From assembly GCA_025331435.1 (NCBI GenBank), contig JAIWNI010000031.1, positions 1 through 64,000 of the forward strand: a DNA stretch of 64,000 bases. Reading direction: 5' to 3'. The position numbers were made by a program, and so were the translations under genes. Below the pieces are notes generated by a model. It made no database searches. It worked only from the letters and a program-made list of their open reading frames with translations, and was not told where the DNA came from. Positions within the stretch are counted from its first letter, which is position 1, and each line of letters starts with the position of its first letter. Source of the stretch: Choanephora cucurbitarum. Its lineage: Eukaryota; Mucoromycota; Mucoromycetes; Mucorales; Choanephoraceae. Below are positions 33,609-45,377 of the stretch, piece by piece.

Positions 33609-34247
33609 TCTCTATTGCTGAATAAAACTTGTGTTTGTTTGCTTTCTAAGCCTAAAAGAAAGAAAATCAAGTTTATTTAAAGCTAATGATGATCTTCATT
33701 AATTAATTGCTTACAAAGTTAAGGGCCAAAGTGGTAATGGATCGGAATAAAGCGGACAAACACAGTTCTTACTAAAATTAGCCTTTGCCGTGCTTTAAGG
33801 TCAAAGTAAAAGGAAGGACAGTATGACATCAAATATCTAATCTGATGAAATCTGTTTCAAAGTCAAACTTAGCTGATTTTAGGTTCATCAAAATGGAAAC
33901 CCTTGATAGCCTTCATTGTCCGATCAATCGTTTGTTCAGTGCTTTAAGATGAACTTCTTCTCCTTTGTGATCCTACTTCAACTAGGAGGATTGAAAATGT
34001 CTTGGCAAATTCTCTAATGCTATATAAAGCAAGGAGGAAGGAAAAAGGGGAGCTTAATAAGTTGTCAATGTGAAGCACAAGAAAGATAGGAGATGGCTCA
34101 CTTGTAAATATGTTTTTTATTGTTTTATAGTACATAGAAGAGGTATATTGAGAACAAATGTATAAGAGAGAATTGGCTTGCCTCTCCAAAAGAAAAGAAA
34201 TAAATATGCATTAAGATGGTTCTACTGTTGTATATATATATTTTTAT
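33609..34247. other. Intergenic between convergent genes
   Basis: About 640 bp between the stop of the two-TM gene and the stop of the Sel1 gene, so it should hold two terminators. AT-rich, no gene recognised. An 81-codon minus ORF at 33944-34189 looks like chance. Confidence 0.45.
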
Positions 34248-36195
34248 CTATGCGGCCGGCGCACTAAAACCACTGATGAAACCTGAACAAGCCAAATCAT
34301 CTTCATGAATAGAAGCAATAGAGCCAGGTGATATCAAACATACTCTTGCTAACAAACGTCTTAATCGTTCATGCGAACTACGACAACCAGCTAAAAAGAA
34401 AACAAATAAGTCATCTATGTTCACTACACATTATTTTTTTTTCTTTACCTATTGCAGCACGTTCAAACCAAACAGTTGCCTGACGAAGATCCACAGCTAC
34501 ACCTAATCCTTTCTCATAACAATTGGCCAAATGGTATTGTGCAGCTACATGATCTTGTTCGGCAGCACGCATAAACATATCAAACGCCACTTCCAAATCT
34601 TTCTCAACACCCAATCCAGTCTGAACATGAACACCCAACTTGTCTAATGCACGAGCATGATTCTGACTAGCAGCCTGACGATACCAATAGACTGCCTTTG
34701 CATTATCTTGTTGAACACCGATACCATTTGCATAACAGAACCCAAGGTTACACTGTGCCCAAGGATTATTTTGACGTGCCGATTTGTGATACCAATAGAC
34801 AGCTTTGGCCGCATCTTTCTTGACTCCTAATCCTTCTTCAAAACAAAAGCCAAGTGAGTTCTGAGCCAGTGGGTTTCCTTGTTCAGCACTCTGACGGAAC
34901 CATTTGACAGCCTCGCGTTCATTCTTGGGTACACCAATACCATTACGATAGCAGTAGCCTAATGAGAGTTGAGCAGGTGCATGGTTCTCCTCAGCACTCA
35001 AGAAGTACCAAAAGACAGCTTCTTGTTCATTGACATCCACACCAATACCATTTTGGTAACAGTAACCTAGGGAATGATAGGCAAAGATGTTACCTCTCTC
35101 TGCTGATCTTCTGTACCACTTGACTGCTTCTGTCTCATTCTTGTCAACACCAATACCATTTTGATAACAAAAGCCAAGATTGTGTTGAGCACGAGCATGT
35201 CCCTGAATGGCTGCTCTCTTGTACCATTTAGCACCCTCTGTATCATCTTTTTGAACACCTATACCATTCTGATAGCAATAACCCAGATTACACTCAGCCC
35301 AAGGATAGCCTTGTTGAGCGGATTGTCTGTACCAATAAGTAGCCTTCTCGAAATCTTGAGGCACACCAATACCATCTTCGTAACAATAACCTAACGAGTT
35401 TTGGGCAAACGCATTTCCTTGTTCAGCTGAGAGAATATACCACTTGACAGCCTCTTGTACGTCTCGTTCAACTCCGATTCCATCTTCATAACAATAGCCG
35501 ACATTATAAATAGCGACTGTCTCACCCTGTGCAGCTGCCAATCGGTACCAATGCATTGCAATCTGTTCATCTTTCTCCACACCGAATCCTTCACCATAAC
35601 AGTAGCCCAAGATGCCTTGTCCACGGGGATTGCCCTGTTCAGCACTAGCCTTGTACCAACGGAAGGCAGCCTGTTCATCCTTTTCCATGCCGACACCATC
35701 ATGGTAGCATACACCCAAGGCATATTGAGCACAAGGATCATGATCTTGAGTGGCAGCCTCAAGGATCCAATCGACTGCATTTGCCGTCTGCTTTACTTTC
35801 TCTGCCCACATCTCTGCCTCTACACGATCGATTCTGACATTGGGTCTACCGTACTTCCTTAAAAAGGCAAGACGGGCCATCGAGAGACCATCATTTGATC
35901 TCTGTGCAGCTGATAGATAATACTTTTCGGCTTGACAAAAATCTTTTGGAACACCTAAGCCAAATTCATAACAGAATCCAATGGCTCCCTCTGCCTTAGT
36001 ATGAGAGAACAAAGTCAAGGCTTTTCTATAGTAGTAGACAGCAGTGATAGGATCAACTGTATGACCATGTCTGCCAAATAAGTAGTTGTTGCCTTTATCA
36101 AAGTAATAGTCTCCATCCTCTGCTGAATTAGTGTTGTTTAACTTCAAAAGTGCTTGTTTTGACTTGTTAAATATATTCGATAAAGAGGTTGTCAT
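34248..36195 (-). CDS. Sel1-repeat (TPR-like) scaffold protein
   Basis: Two exons (34449-36195, 34248-34390) give 629 residues. About 13 Sel1-like repeats of 36 residues run from about residue 75 to 590. Each has the form AQxxLGxCYxxGxGVxKDxxxAxxWYxxAAxQG; the units from 4 to 11 are very regular (LGYCYEDGIGV, LGYCYQNGIGV). Such solenoids act as adaptor platforms, for example in ER-associated degradation (Hrd3) or chitin synthase activation (Skt5/Chs4). This protein has no signal peptide, no transmembrane helix and no C-terminal CAAX box (it ends FSGFSAPAA), so it is probably cytosolic and neither Hrd3 nor a typical Chs4. The last intron, 58 nt, joins in phase. Confidence 0.85.
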
Positions 36196-36471
36196 GGCAA
36201 CTTTTTTTTTCTTTTTAACAAGAGAGATAAGAAAAAGAAAACAGAAAAAGAAAAGAAAATTAGGTACCGTTTTTTATTATACAAAAAAAATAAATAAAAG
36301 GGGGAAAATATCAAAAAAGGTTGGTTCAGATTTAGAGTAACACAAAAACGGATTTTTCTATATTTTTTTTTCATTTCTCCTTTAATTTTGGTAATCTCCC
36401 TTTTGTCAAGCCTTTTTCTTTTTCTTTCTTTTGTTAGTCTCCCCTTAAACGGATTTCCTCTCCTCTTTTCT

Positions 36472-37447
36472 ATGTTGATTGTAGACGTATTAAAGCCTTA
36501 CTTTAAATCTTTAAACAATTCGAAATTACACCTGTTGGCGAAAGGTGTGTAAAAATAAAAAAAAACATGCTTTTCTATCATTTACACTTTAATAAGCTAT
36601 TGCTTGTGTAGCCTGTGGTTTAAGGTAAAAAACAATTTAAATTTTTTTTTCTTATATTTCTGATTGAATTTTATTTTTAGAGTGTCTCATCTTATTGATG
36701 TTGCAGCCATTGACCAACACAAAGCCAAACAGCTTTTATTGGCTCTCAAAAAGGTACTTATAATACTATCCAATCAGATATCGAATTAATAGTGGAAAAA
36801 CCAGTTGCCTCAGTGTCGTACTATAGCACTATTACAATTCAAGGATAGGTTTAGTTTCATATGCCATTCTGAGTTACTTGATCAACATGTCAAGTCTACA
36901 CTTCAAAACCCGGATCAACTTGCTTTTATTGCTGTAGAAGGCAAAGAACCTCAAGTAATGCTTAATAGGGCTGATGAGCTTATTGGGCTAATGCTTTTCT
37001 TTTCTTTCTTAGCCTACTGAGATGCCTACTTGCCTAACAACATGGATACGGGATAAACTATGTCTGTCCAATGCTATCTATTACTCACCTATAGTGCCTA
37101 CCTTTATGGTTGCACTCACAGGCTGGTTACTAGAGTATCCTATCATCTACACTACACATCTATCAACAGATGATCCAGAAGGTGAATTGGACGAATGGGA
37201 AGTGAGAACCAATTGTCTCGGTAATCAGCCATTACAGTTGACTAAAGTATACCTCAGTCATCCAGATGATATTCACCTGTTGATGAGCTTCAGTAGTCTA
37301 GCAATACAGACTACCTCTTACATTGGACCATTTGAACTTAAACTGAAACAGCGATTGGTAGATGCTCAGAAAAAATTTCATTGGTTAAGGGGTTACCATA
37401 TCAACATTGCATTTGAACAAATAAAGCTGGATCGATTTGCACTTTAA
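36472..37447 (+). CDS. DUF4504/UPF0739 (C1orf74)-like protein, tentative
   Basis: Four exons (36472-36544, 36683-36753, 36805-36954, 37013-37447) give 242 residues. I chose the second of two adjacent acceptor AGs (36681-36682) because only that one keeps the frame. The product is a soluble alpha/beta protein: VSHLIDVAAIDQHKAKQLLL, IALLQFKDRFSFICHSELL, then PTFMVALTGWLLEYPIIYTT, which recalls the xxxGWLLGYPVxY segment of the C1orf74 family, and VRTNCLGNQPLQL. Function of that family is unknown. The match is from memory and partial, so treat the name as a lead. The start lies 276 bp from the Sel1 gene start, divergently. Confidence 0.6.
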
Positions 37448-37463
37448 ATTTTATTTTACAAGT

Positions 37464-37574
37464 TCAAGATTTAGGCTTATTTCTCTTTGGGCAATTTCAT
37501 GCTATATGACCAGCCAGACCACAAAAGGGACAACTTGAATTTTGATATTGATTGAATGTGATGGTTGACAACAT
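37464..37574 (-). pseudogene. Mini CCHC zinc knuckle interrupted by an in-frame TGA
   Basis: An ATG at 37574 opens 25 codons ending CPFCGLAGHIA. TGA follows at 37499-37497, and the same frame continues NCPKRNKPKS before a second stop at 37464. Read across the TGA, it gives a complete C-x2-C-x4-H-x4-C knuckle at residues 15, 18, 23 and 28 of 36. The family normally has Arg or Lys at the TGA position (GHIARNCP), and CGA to TGA is a single transition, so a nonsense mutation is the simplest reading. It may be a retroelement gag fragment or a small RNA-binding gene. It lies just past the DUF4504-like gene, antisense. Confidence 0.5.
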
Positions 37575-38034
37575 GCCTTGGATAAATTTGGAAAAATGGA
37601 GGAAAAAAAAATAAAAAGAAAAAAGAAAAGATGGATAAAAAAAATGACAAGTTTTTTTTTTCTTTCTCTGTCTCTCTCTCTTTCTCGCTTTCTTTCCTTT
37701 TTATATGACGACGATCTCGCTCTTTTCACTCTGCTTTTAATTTCCCACGAAACAATCCCCATTCAAAACAAAACAAAAAATGTACTTTTTTTTTTTGGTA
37801 AAGTAACAGAATTCCTATTGATTTCTGATCCACGTCTTTCTCTTATAAAAGGAAATCAATAGCAGCCTTTATCTTTTTTCTATTGCAACAAGAAGTATGG
37901 AAAGAATCAGGTTGTTTCTGTATTGAATCTCAGTAACCACTTCCTTTTTTTCTGATTTGAAACATTCGCAAATCATTTGATTGACATACCTCTCATACAC
38001 TCTTTTGTTTGCCATATGCATATTGTTTATGTAT

Positions 38035-40499
38035 TCAAACATCAAGAATACCCTCTTCTTCATTTCTTCTAGGCTTACTGCTGAAGGGATACATCTGTTC
38101 TCCTTCAACAAACACACCTGAGCCTGAATCATCGTCACTTGAAGCCTGTCTTGACAGTTGATGCGTTCGTTTGTCTGATACAGAATCCTATTGGAATGTC
38201 AATCACACGTTTCGTTTGTTCTGTTGTACGCATCTACCTCCATTGTCTGTGAAAACTCTTTTGTCTTTCTGGTCAGAAAAGATGAAAAATTAGAAAACAA
38301 TCGGCCTGCCTGTTGTGTGGTTGTTTCGATTAAAGGAGAGAGTGGAGGATCGTAGGTTTGGCCTTAATTTTATGTATAAATAACATAGAAACAGCATGAC
38401 TTGTCTTATTTACCTGCTTCTTCATGTCGTTCTTGATCACTCCAGAGTGCATTCAATTTCGATCGACCACTTGACATTGCTTTGGCCCCACCTGACATGG
38501 CTTTGGATAGTGTGTTTCGAATAGGTGCCAAATTCTGTTTCAGCTGTAAATCTCTTAGACGACTATCCTATGTAAGTCAACAGGCAACTAGGGTGGCTAT
38601 GTTGATTTACTTACTTTGCTAATGTATTCTGAACATCGGCTATCGATAGTCTGCCCATACCAGGATGCCTATAGACCATAGTGAGAATCAATGTAAGAGA
38701 GTGTATACCCGTCTAGTTTACCCAGGCTCTATTATCTCATAGATTTCATGGTCTGTATATTGATTCCATTTCTTGAAATTGTTTGTATTCCACCAAACCA
38801 TAAGCCATTTCATACCATAATCAGTCAGATAGTTATGCTCTTAGAGAGACGAATTAGCAAAACACCCTTATGCTTCTCTTTACTGTTCTTTACCTTCATT
38901 CTCATCCATGATCACTTCCTCTGTTGGTTCTATATGTGCTTGTACTTTATCCAATAGATTATGTGCTTGAGCATGCTTCATACTTGACAAAAGAGACAAC
39001 ACATATTCTTCAAATTTGGCTCTTAAATAGTCATCTGAACCATTGTATGTATTCTGAACAGGTCGACTTGGATCTATCAGAATGCATAAGATGATCTAGA
39101 GAAACGTTCTGTTGCCTGTCTGTTTCCTTACCACTTTGATTCCATGTATCATTGACAACTTTCACAATCTCTTCCATCCATCTTCTGTCTGCTAATGTAG
39201 GGCTGACAAGATGACTCAGTTGTTGATTATAGAATTCCAATATGCCTGTCTCTACATTGACCAGCACATCAATCTTGGTATCGCTTTTGTGATGAAAGAA
39301 GATCTGATTGGTGGTGCCTACAACATAGGACTGAGTCTGTTCAGAAGACAGCAAATCGATCTGCTGTAGAGGTAGATAAGGTTGAAAGAACGAACCCTTT
39401 TCAAACAGATGAAGTGGTAATCCCATATATTTCAATAGGCTGTCTTTGCTTCTATCAGATAATACTTTAGCCTCAGTAATTTGTATTGTGTCATCGGATG
39501 AATCTAGATTGGGTGCACCTGAATCCTGTAGACTTCTTAATAAGCCGGGTATCAGTGATATCAATGAATACTGAAATGTACATAGTCGTTCCACTGGGTA
39601 TCCATAGAAAAGTATCTAATGATTCGTATCAGCAACAATCCTTTGTATCGTCCTTTCAACCCTACTCTTTTCTCAAGTAACAACAATTTGAGTAAAATCA
39701 ATGTCCTGAATTGAAATTTATAGACAAGTTCACGCAAAGACGTGCCCATATAAAGTGTAGAATCATCAATTGGGCCATAGTAAGTACTATTTAGATTGTT
39801 GTATAAGTTCTAATATCATACATTAGTTGATTATACTTGAATCATTTTTCTTTTGACAACGTACGTATAGAATGTCGAGTTTAGTGAAATCTTTTTGGCT
39901 AAACCAAGCAGCTGTAATGACAGCTAGTTTTTGACGAAGAGGTCCAAAGATAGGCTAAACAACGAAGGAATAAGATGACATACTTTTGGATATAACTGAG
40001 ATCATATGTTACCTGTCTAGCAAGTACAACAATGGCTTTTTGAACAGTAGAGCGTGTGATATCGGGTGTCTTTACTTCTAAATCCTACAATATTATCAAA
40101 TGAATATGACATGACGCATGTTATCACTTGTATATATGCCTTTTTTTTACTTTAGCTGCTATTTGACGATTACAAGAAATACCAAACAGCGTTGACTCTC
40201 CAGGTACAGGTGGTAAATGAAAATAAGCAAAATCTTCGTCTTTCTGGTGAGCACCGTCTAAGGAAAATAGTTTGGTCGAGACTGATAAGAAAAAAAGAGA
40301 CAAAAAAGAGCTTACCTGGTAATGCAAGAAAAGGTAAAAAGCTCCATTCTTCTGGTAATTCCAGCTTTTCTAATGTTGTCTGCTTTGGCTGATTAGATAA
40401 AGGAGGTACACAGAACTCGGCTATAGGACCATAGGCATGATGAAAGCCGACAACCAAAATAGCTGCTATTTGTTGATCTTTATTTTCGTTCGAGGACAT
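38035..40499 (-). CDS. AVL9: Avl9 late secretory pathway protein (DENN-related)
   Basis: Twelve exons, from the ATG at 40499 down to 38035, give about 619 residues. Coordinates on the minus strand: 40316-40499, 40151-40257, 40013-40084, 39865-39954, 39666-39809, 39132-39615, 38894-39073, 38722-38839, 38615-38668, 38414-38562, 38238-38362, 38035-38187. The start has VVGFHHAYGPIAEFCVPPL and WSFLPFLALPDGAH, then HLPPVPGESTLFGISCNRQI, LYMGTSLRELVYKFQFRTL, LLLLEKRILFYGYPVERLC and LVSPTLADRRWMEEIVK, all Avl9 hallmarks. Avl9 acts in exocytic vesicle formation or transport at the Golgi. For exon 10 I used the acceptor at 38563-38564; the nearer one breaks the frame. The C-terminus is Ser/charge-rich. 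Confidence 0.88.
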
Positions 40500-41200
40500 T
40501 ATACTGATCAAGCAAGTTTGTATAAGGAAAAAAAAAAAGAAAAAGAATAGCCAACTTTATGCACTGAAAATGATTTAACTTTAAACTCATATATTTTCGT
40601 AGACGCATAAAAAAAAAAGGACCTTGTATTAAAAAATAAACAGTTTGATAACTACAAACCTAGAATAAATGGTATGTTAGCGACAGTATGTAATTGCTTA
40701 TCTTGTAACCAAGTCGCATGCATGGTTTGCTTCATATCGTCCTAGGAGGCCCTTTATCATGGCTATAAACGTCACTGTAAAACTGAATTCCAAATTTGGC
40801 TGGGTAGATCATTGAAACAAATGGATAAATTGAATAATTAACATGCATCATAGTATCCCCCTCTCCTTTTTCCATAACAATTGAAGATTTCCTATTTCAG
40901 TTCAACTTTACCCTTATTGTTTTCCAAAGTATAACTTAGAGTTGCTTTGACTTTTCTTCAATGCGAAAACTTGATGGTTACACACAAACGATTTGTTTTT
41001 GTTGCTAATTGATTTGGGTTGTCTATCGCTTTCTGAGCCAAAGTCCTATGATAGAACAATGACAAATTTCTCTTTTGTTGTTCTAAGTGTAACCCTGATG
41101 CAAACAATTAGTGAGAGAAAACCATATAAAGAGTTCGCTTTTAACCTTCTTCTTTTCTTTCCCCTTCCTCCATTAGCTTTCTTTTTTTTTGGACAACACC
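40500..41200. other. Intergenic, divergent promoter region
   Basis: About 700 bp between the AVL9 start and the one-TM gene start. Poly-A and poly-T runs near 40530 and 40605, and a CT-rich leader before 41201. No gene recognised. Confidence 0.5.
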
Positions 41201-41668
41201 ATGCCAACCCAAATAGTAGCAGGTCTATTGATTGGTTTAGCTTTTGTTTTACTGATTGCTATGATCATTGGTTTGGTCCGTTGGAACAGGAAAAAACGAC
41301 TGAGAAATAAAGACGAGGAAATTAATCCTATTGGTGAAAGCGTGGCTATCAGCTCAGAACTACAAACAACACCACCTTCTACTCTCAAAAAGGACTGTAG
41401 TGAGATGAAACAACATTATGCACTCGCGACCAACACGCAGACATCACTTTGTCCTCGCCCCTTACCTGCCGTGCGCATTTTAAAAGAAGAACAGACGACT
41501 GTGGCGGATCCACACAAACTAAGAGGCACGTTCAATTTGACCCCTTCTTACAGTGACGCATCTCCTTGTTATTGTTCAATCCATAGAGCATCCTTAAATG
41601 AAAGCCCATTTCGATCCAGTACACCCCACTCTCACCTTGGACAACTCTATTCAGATAAACAACAATAG
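41201..41668 (+). CDS. Small single-pass membrane protein, unknown
   Basis: Single exon, 155 residues from the ATG at 41201. A strong hydrophobic helix begins almost at once (IVAGLLIGLAFVLLIAMIIG) and is followed by a basic stop-transfer stretch (RWNRKKRLRNK). This predicts a type III protein with its N-terminus outside and about 120 residues of Ser/Thr/Pro-rich cytosolic tail. The tail has short Cys and His pairs (SDASPCYCSIHRAS). No family recognised. The layout resembles small plasma-membrane adaptor or sensor proteins, but nothing specific supports that. The frame is intact and preceded by a pyrimidine-rich leader. Confidence 0.65.
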   Translation: MPTQIVAGLLIGLAFVLLIAMIIGLVRWNRKKRLRNKDEEINPIGESVAISSELQTTPPSTLKKDCSEMKQHYALATNTQTSLCPRPLPAVRILKEEQTTVADPHKLRGTFNLTPSYSDASPCYCSIHRASLNESPFRSSTPHSHLGQLYSDKQQ

Positions 41669-41769
41669 CAAAATCGCCCGAGGGAACTTTATTTTGTTCT
41701 GTTGGTAAAATACAGTCTATCCTTTGTTACTTTTTTTTTCTCTTTTTTTTTCTGTCACCTCGAAAATAA

Positions 41770-42655
<886 letters not shown>

Positions 42656-42775
42656 TATTTATTTACAAGATCAAAAAAAAAATTATATAACATAATGAAA
42701 TAAATATTACAATGTAAGAAGACGAAAGTAGGAGGAGGGGGGATTAAATAATGAATAGTGTAATAATATTGTCTC

Positions 42776-45008
42776 TTACCAACAAGAGACCGGCTCCCAA
42801 TATTTAGCAGTTGGCGATGCTGTTTGACAAAGAGCATCCAATAATTGTTTTTCAATGCGTTCATAATGTTCCCATAAGCCACGCTCGGCTTCATTAAATA
42901 GACATCCACGTCGCAACACTTCAATAGAACGAACAGCATACTCTCTTGCCAACTGAATTTCGTTTTTTGTGAGGTATTCAGCTATACCATAGGCCTGAAC
43001 GTCTTCTTCAGACATACCCAGGCATGAATTACGCATCAGTATGTCCCATGCACAAAGCAAAGAGGCAACCGACATGTCGCATGCTTCTAGCACAGTACAT
43101 TGATACTCTAGCAGTCGGACAACAATGATTGCATTCTGATGCGTGATCTTCTGAGCTCGAGCACTGTAGACAGATAAGGCCGACAGAGGTGCCAGTCTAG
43201 GACTGCTCTCGGAAGCTGGACTTGGCAATGAAGAGTTGGAGACAAATGATAGCTTGCGTTTAGGTTGCGTTTGAGGTGCTGCCTCTGTGACATCGTTATC
43301 CTGTAACAGTAGAAAGTCAGGTAAGACACGCGGCTTTGGTATAACGGGTAAGAAAGGTTCATAAAGAGCAATGATGGATTGGTAGTACATAATAGCTAGT
43401 GACACAGAAGCAAGATCAACATGAGGATCTTGGTGTAGCCGCCTTCGAAATTCAGCATCCGTCAAACCATCTTCAAATGTAAAGCTAGCGAGTTGGTAAT
43501 CAGGTGGTATTTGTGTGTAATAGAGATGCTTTAGCTTTTCTTCTGTCTCTACCAAAAATGATGTTGGCACCATATCGTCCTCTGCCCATCGAACACGGTG
43601 AAAGAATGGTCCTACAATGCGAGCCATCTGAGTCATATAGACATCTTTTCTGACGGCTCGTACTGTAGCCAGTGGTTCATCCGGCAGAGGTATAGGTTGG
43701 TACATGCGACGGTCTGGATTGACATCTTGATACTTGCGTGTGTTGGCTGCGGGCCTGTGCCTGTTTAATGGTACACCACGTTGATTGCGAATGAACTGAA
43801 TGATCTTGGTGATCTCCACAATAGAAGTGTAGCATCGCTTAAACATCTCATACTGTCCAACATAAGAAATTCCGTCTGTTGTATCGTTCTGGACGCTAGG
43901 TGAAAATCGATAGTCAGTGTCAGCCAGTAATCGGTGAATTCGAACAGCCATTTCTAGATACATGCTGGCTTCTTGAGGCCTTAAAAGATTGGCCATGTAT
44001 TGAGCCATTTGAGTATAGGTGATCATCGTCTCAAGCGAGGGCTCGTCAAATTGTAATGCAATAGCTTGTCTGGCTTTGTTGAAATAAAAGTCTGCTAGAA
44101 TCAACTGCTGATCGTGAGGCGCTACCATATTGATATGCCTGCAATGTTTTGTCAAGGTAACTGCTGACAATGCACATACAGTAGGTGAGGATTCTGGATC
44201 TGGGTAAGGATAAACAAACATATTATAGAAAGTTGCTTGATGAAAAGTGACTTTGGCTAGAAAGCGGCATGAAAAGTAAAGATTGATGATACGAATAGTG
44301 AGGTGATTCTGGTGCGGCGTATTGATGGTGGTACTAGGCAATGCTTTTCGTTTTCCTACGTTCTTTACACACTCAAGTGTAGCTTTAAAATGACCCCTAC
44401 GTATGACAGTATTGATTAGATGCCGCTTTAGGAAACCGGTGTCTTTTGCAAACAAAGTGAAGGTTGGCTGTTTGATAAGTGTAGGTGATAAAACGAGATT
44501 CATTGATTTGATCTGATCAAGCAGTGCTGCATAAGATGTAATGTTGGTATCGATAGACATGACACCTTCTCTCAGTGTCATTTTCCATTTGGCTATCACG
44601 TTCGATTCTTGAGATTGTGAAGTGTTGTATGTTGGAGAGACTGGCATGCTAAGCTTCTTTAATTCTTGCTCCATGTCGTCCAAACAAGCCTGGATAATCT
44701 GGACATGCGCTTTAACCTTATGACTGTCAAAGCTTTCTATCTGGCTAAATCTTGGAGGCTCAACTTCTTGCAAGTAGTGACATTCTATGCCAAGCTTGCT
44801 GCATCTGCTTACAATCAGGGTGAGTCTCATGTTTCGCATGGTTCAGTTTGAATGTTATTACCTGTCGCATGGAAGACCTGCAGAGCATTTCTTTTTACGC
44901 TCTCGGCAACCTATACGAAACAGTTGAGTAAGAGTGTATCTCTATATGCCAAGGCGAGGTTCTCCTACCTTCGCAAGGAATCGTCTTTCCTTTACGCTTG
45001 GTTGCCAT
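42776..45008 (-). CDS. Zn2Cys6 binuclear-cluster transcription factor
   Basis: Three exons (44969-45008, 44862-44910, 42776-44804) give about 705 residues. The DNA-binding cluster is split over all three exons: TIPCEGCRERKKKCSAG, then LPCDRCSKLGIECHY, which has the spacing C-x2-C-x6-C-x5-C-x2-C-x6-C of the GAL4 class. A large helical middle region follows (about residues 150-600) with the fungal-specific regulator pattern (HINMVAPHDQQLILADFYF, SMYLEMAVRIHRLL). A Ser/Pro loop (SNSSLPSPASESSPRL) precedes the last helices. The target pathway cannot be told. The intron placement inside the zinc cluster is unusual but keeps every Cys in phase. Confidence 0.88.
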
Positions 45009-45377
45009 AGTGATGCGAAATTTGTTAAAAGAAGTGGACTTTTAAATGTGTTGTCAAACCTTTTCTTTAAAAAATGGTGTCGGGGTAAATCAAACGAATG
45101 AAGAATTCTGTTGCAGACAACAACAGTCAGAACAACACTGAAAGAAGCTCTTAAGAACTGCATCTCCTGGTCCTCCAAATAATGCTCTCTGCTGCTTCAC
45201 TTAAAGATATGTTATGAAAAGTGCCTTTTTTGGCTCAAAGACTCGACTATGGACAAAGAACATTTGATGTCAGCCACATTGATTTTGTAAAAAGGGCAGA
45301 TAGTTGAGTGTTAAAATGTAAAACATACATCTGTTTATTGTTCCTTTTATTGCATTGCAAATGAATGAAATATCTGT

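Noticed and set aside
35391..35862. ORFs on both strands inside the Sel1 gene, and its repeats as a CRISPR-like array
   Set aside because: The periodicity is about 108 bp and comes from the 36-residue Sel1 repeats; units are diverged and coding, not identical repeats with unique spacers.
37497..37499. TGA as evidence for a recoded genetic code or selenocysteine
   Set aside because: All other genes here use TGA normally as a stop or avoid it; a single C to T change is simpler, and no SECIS-like element was seen.
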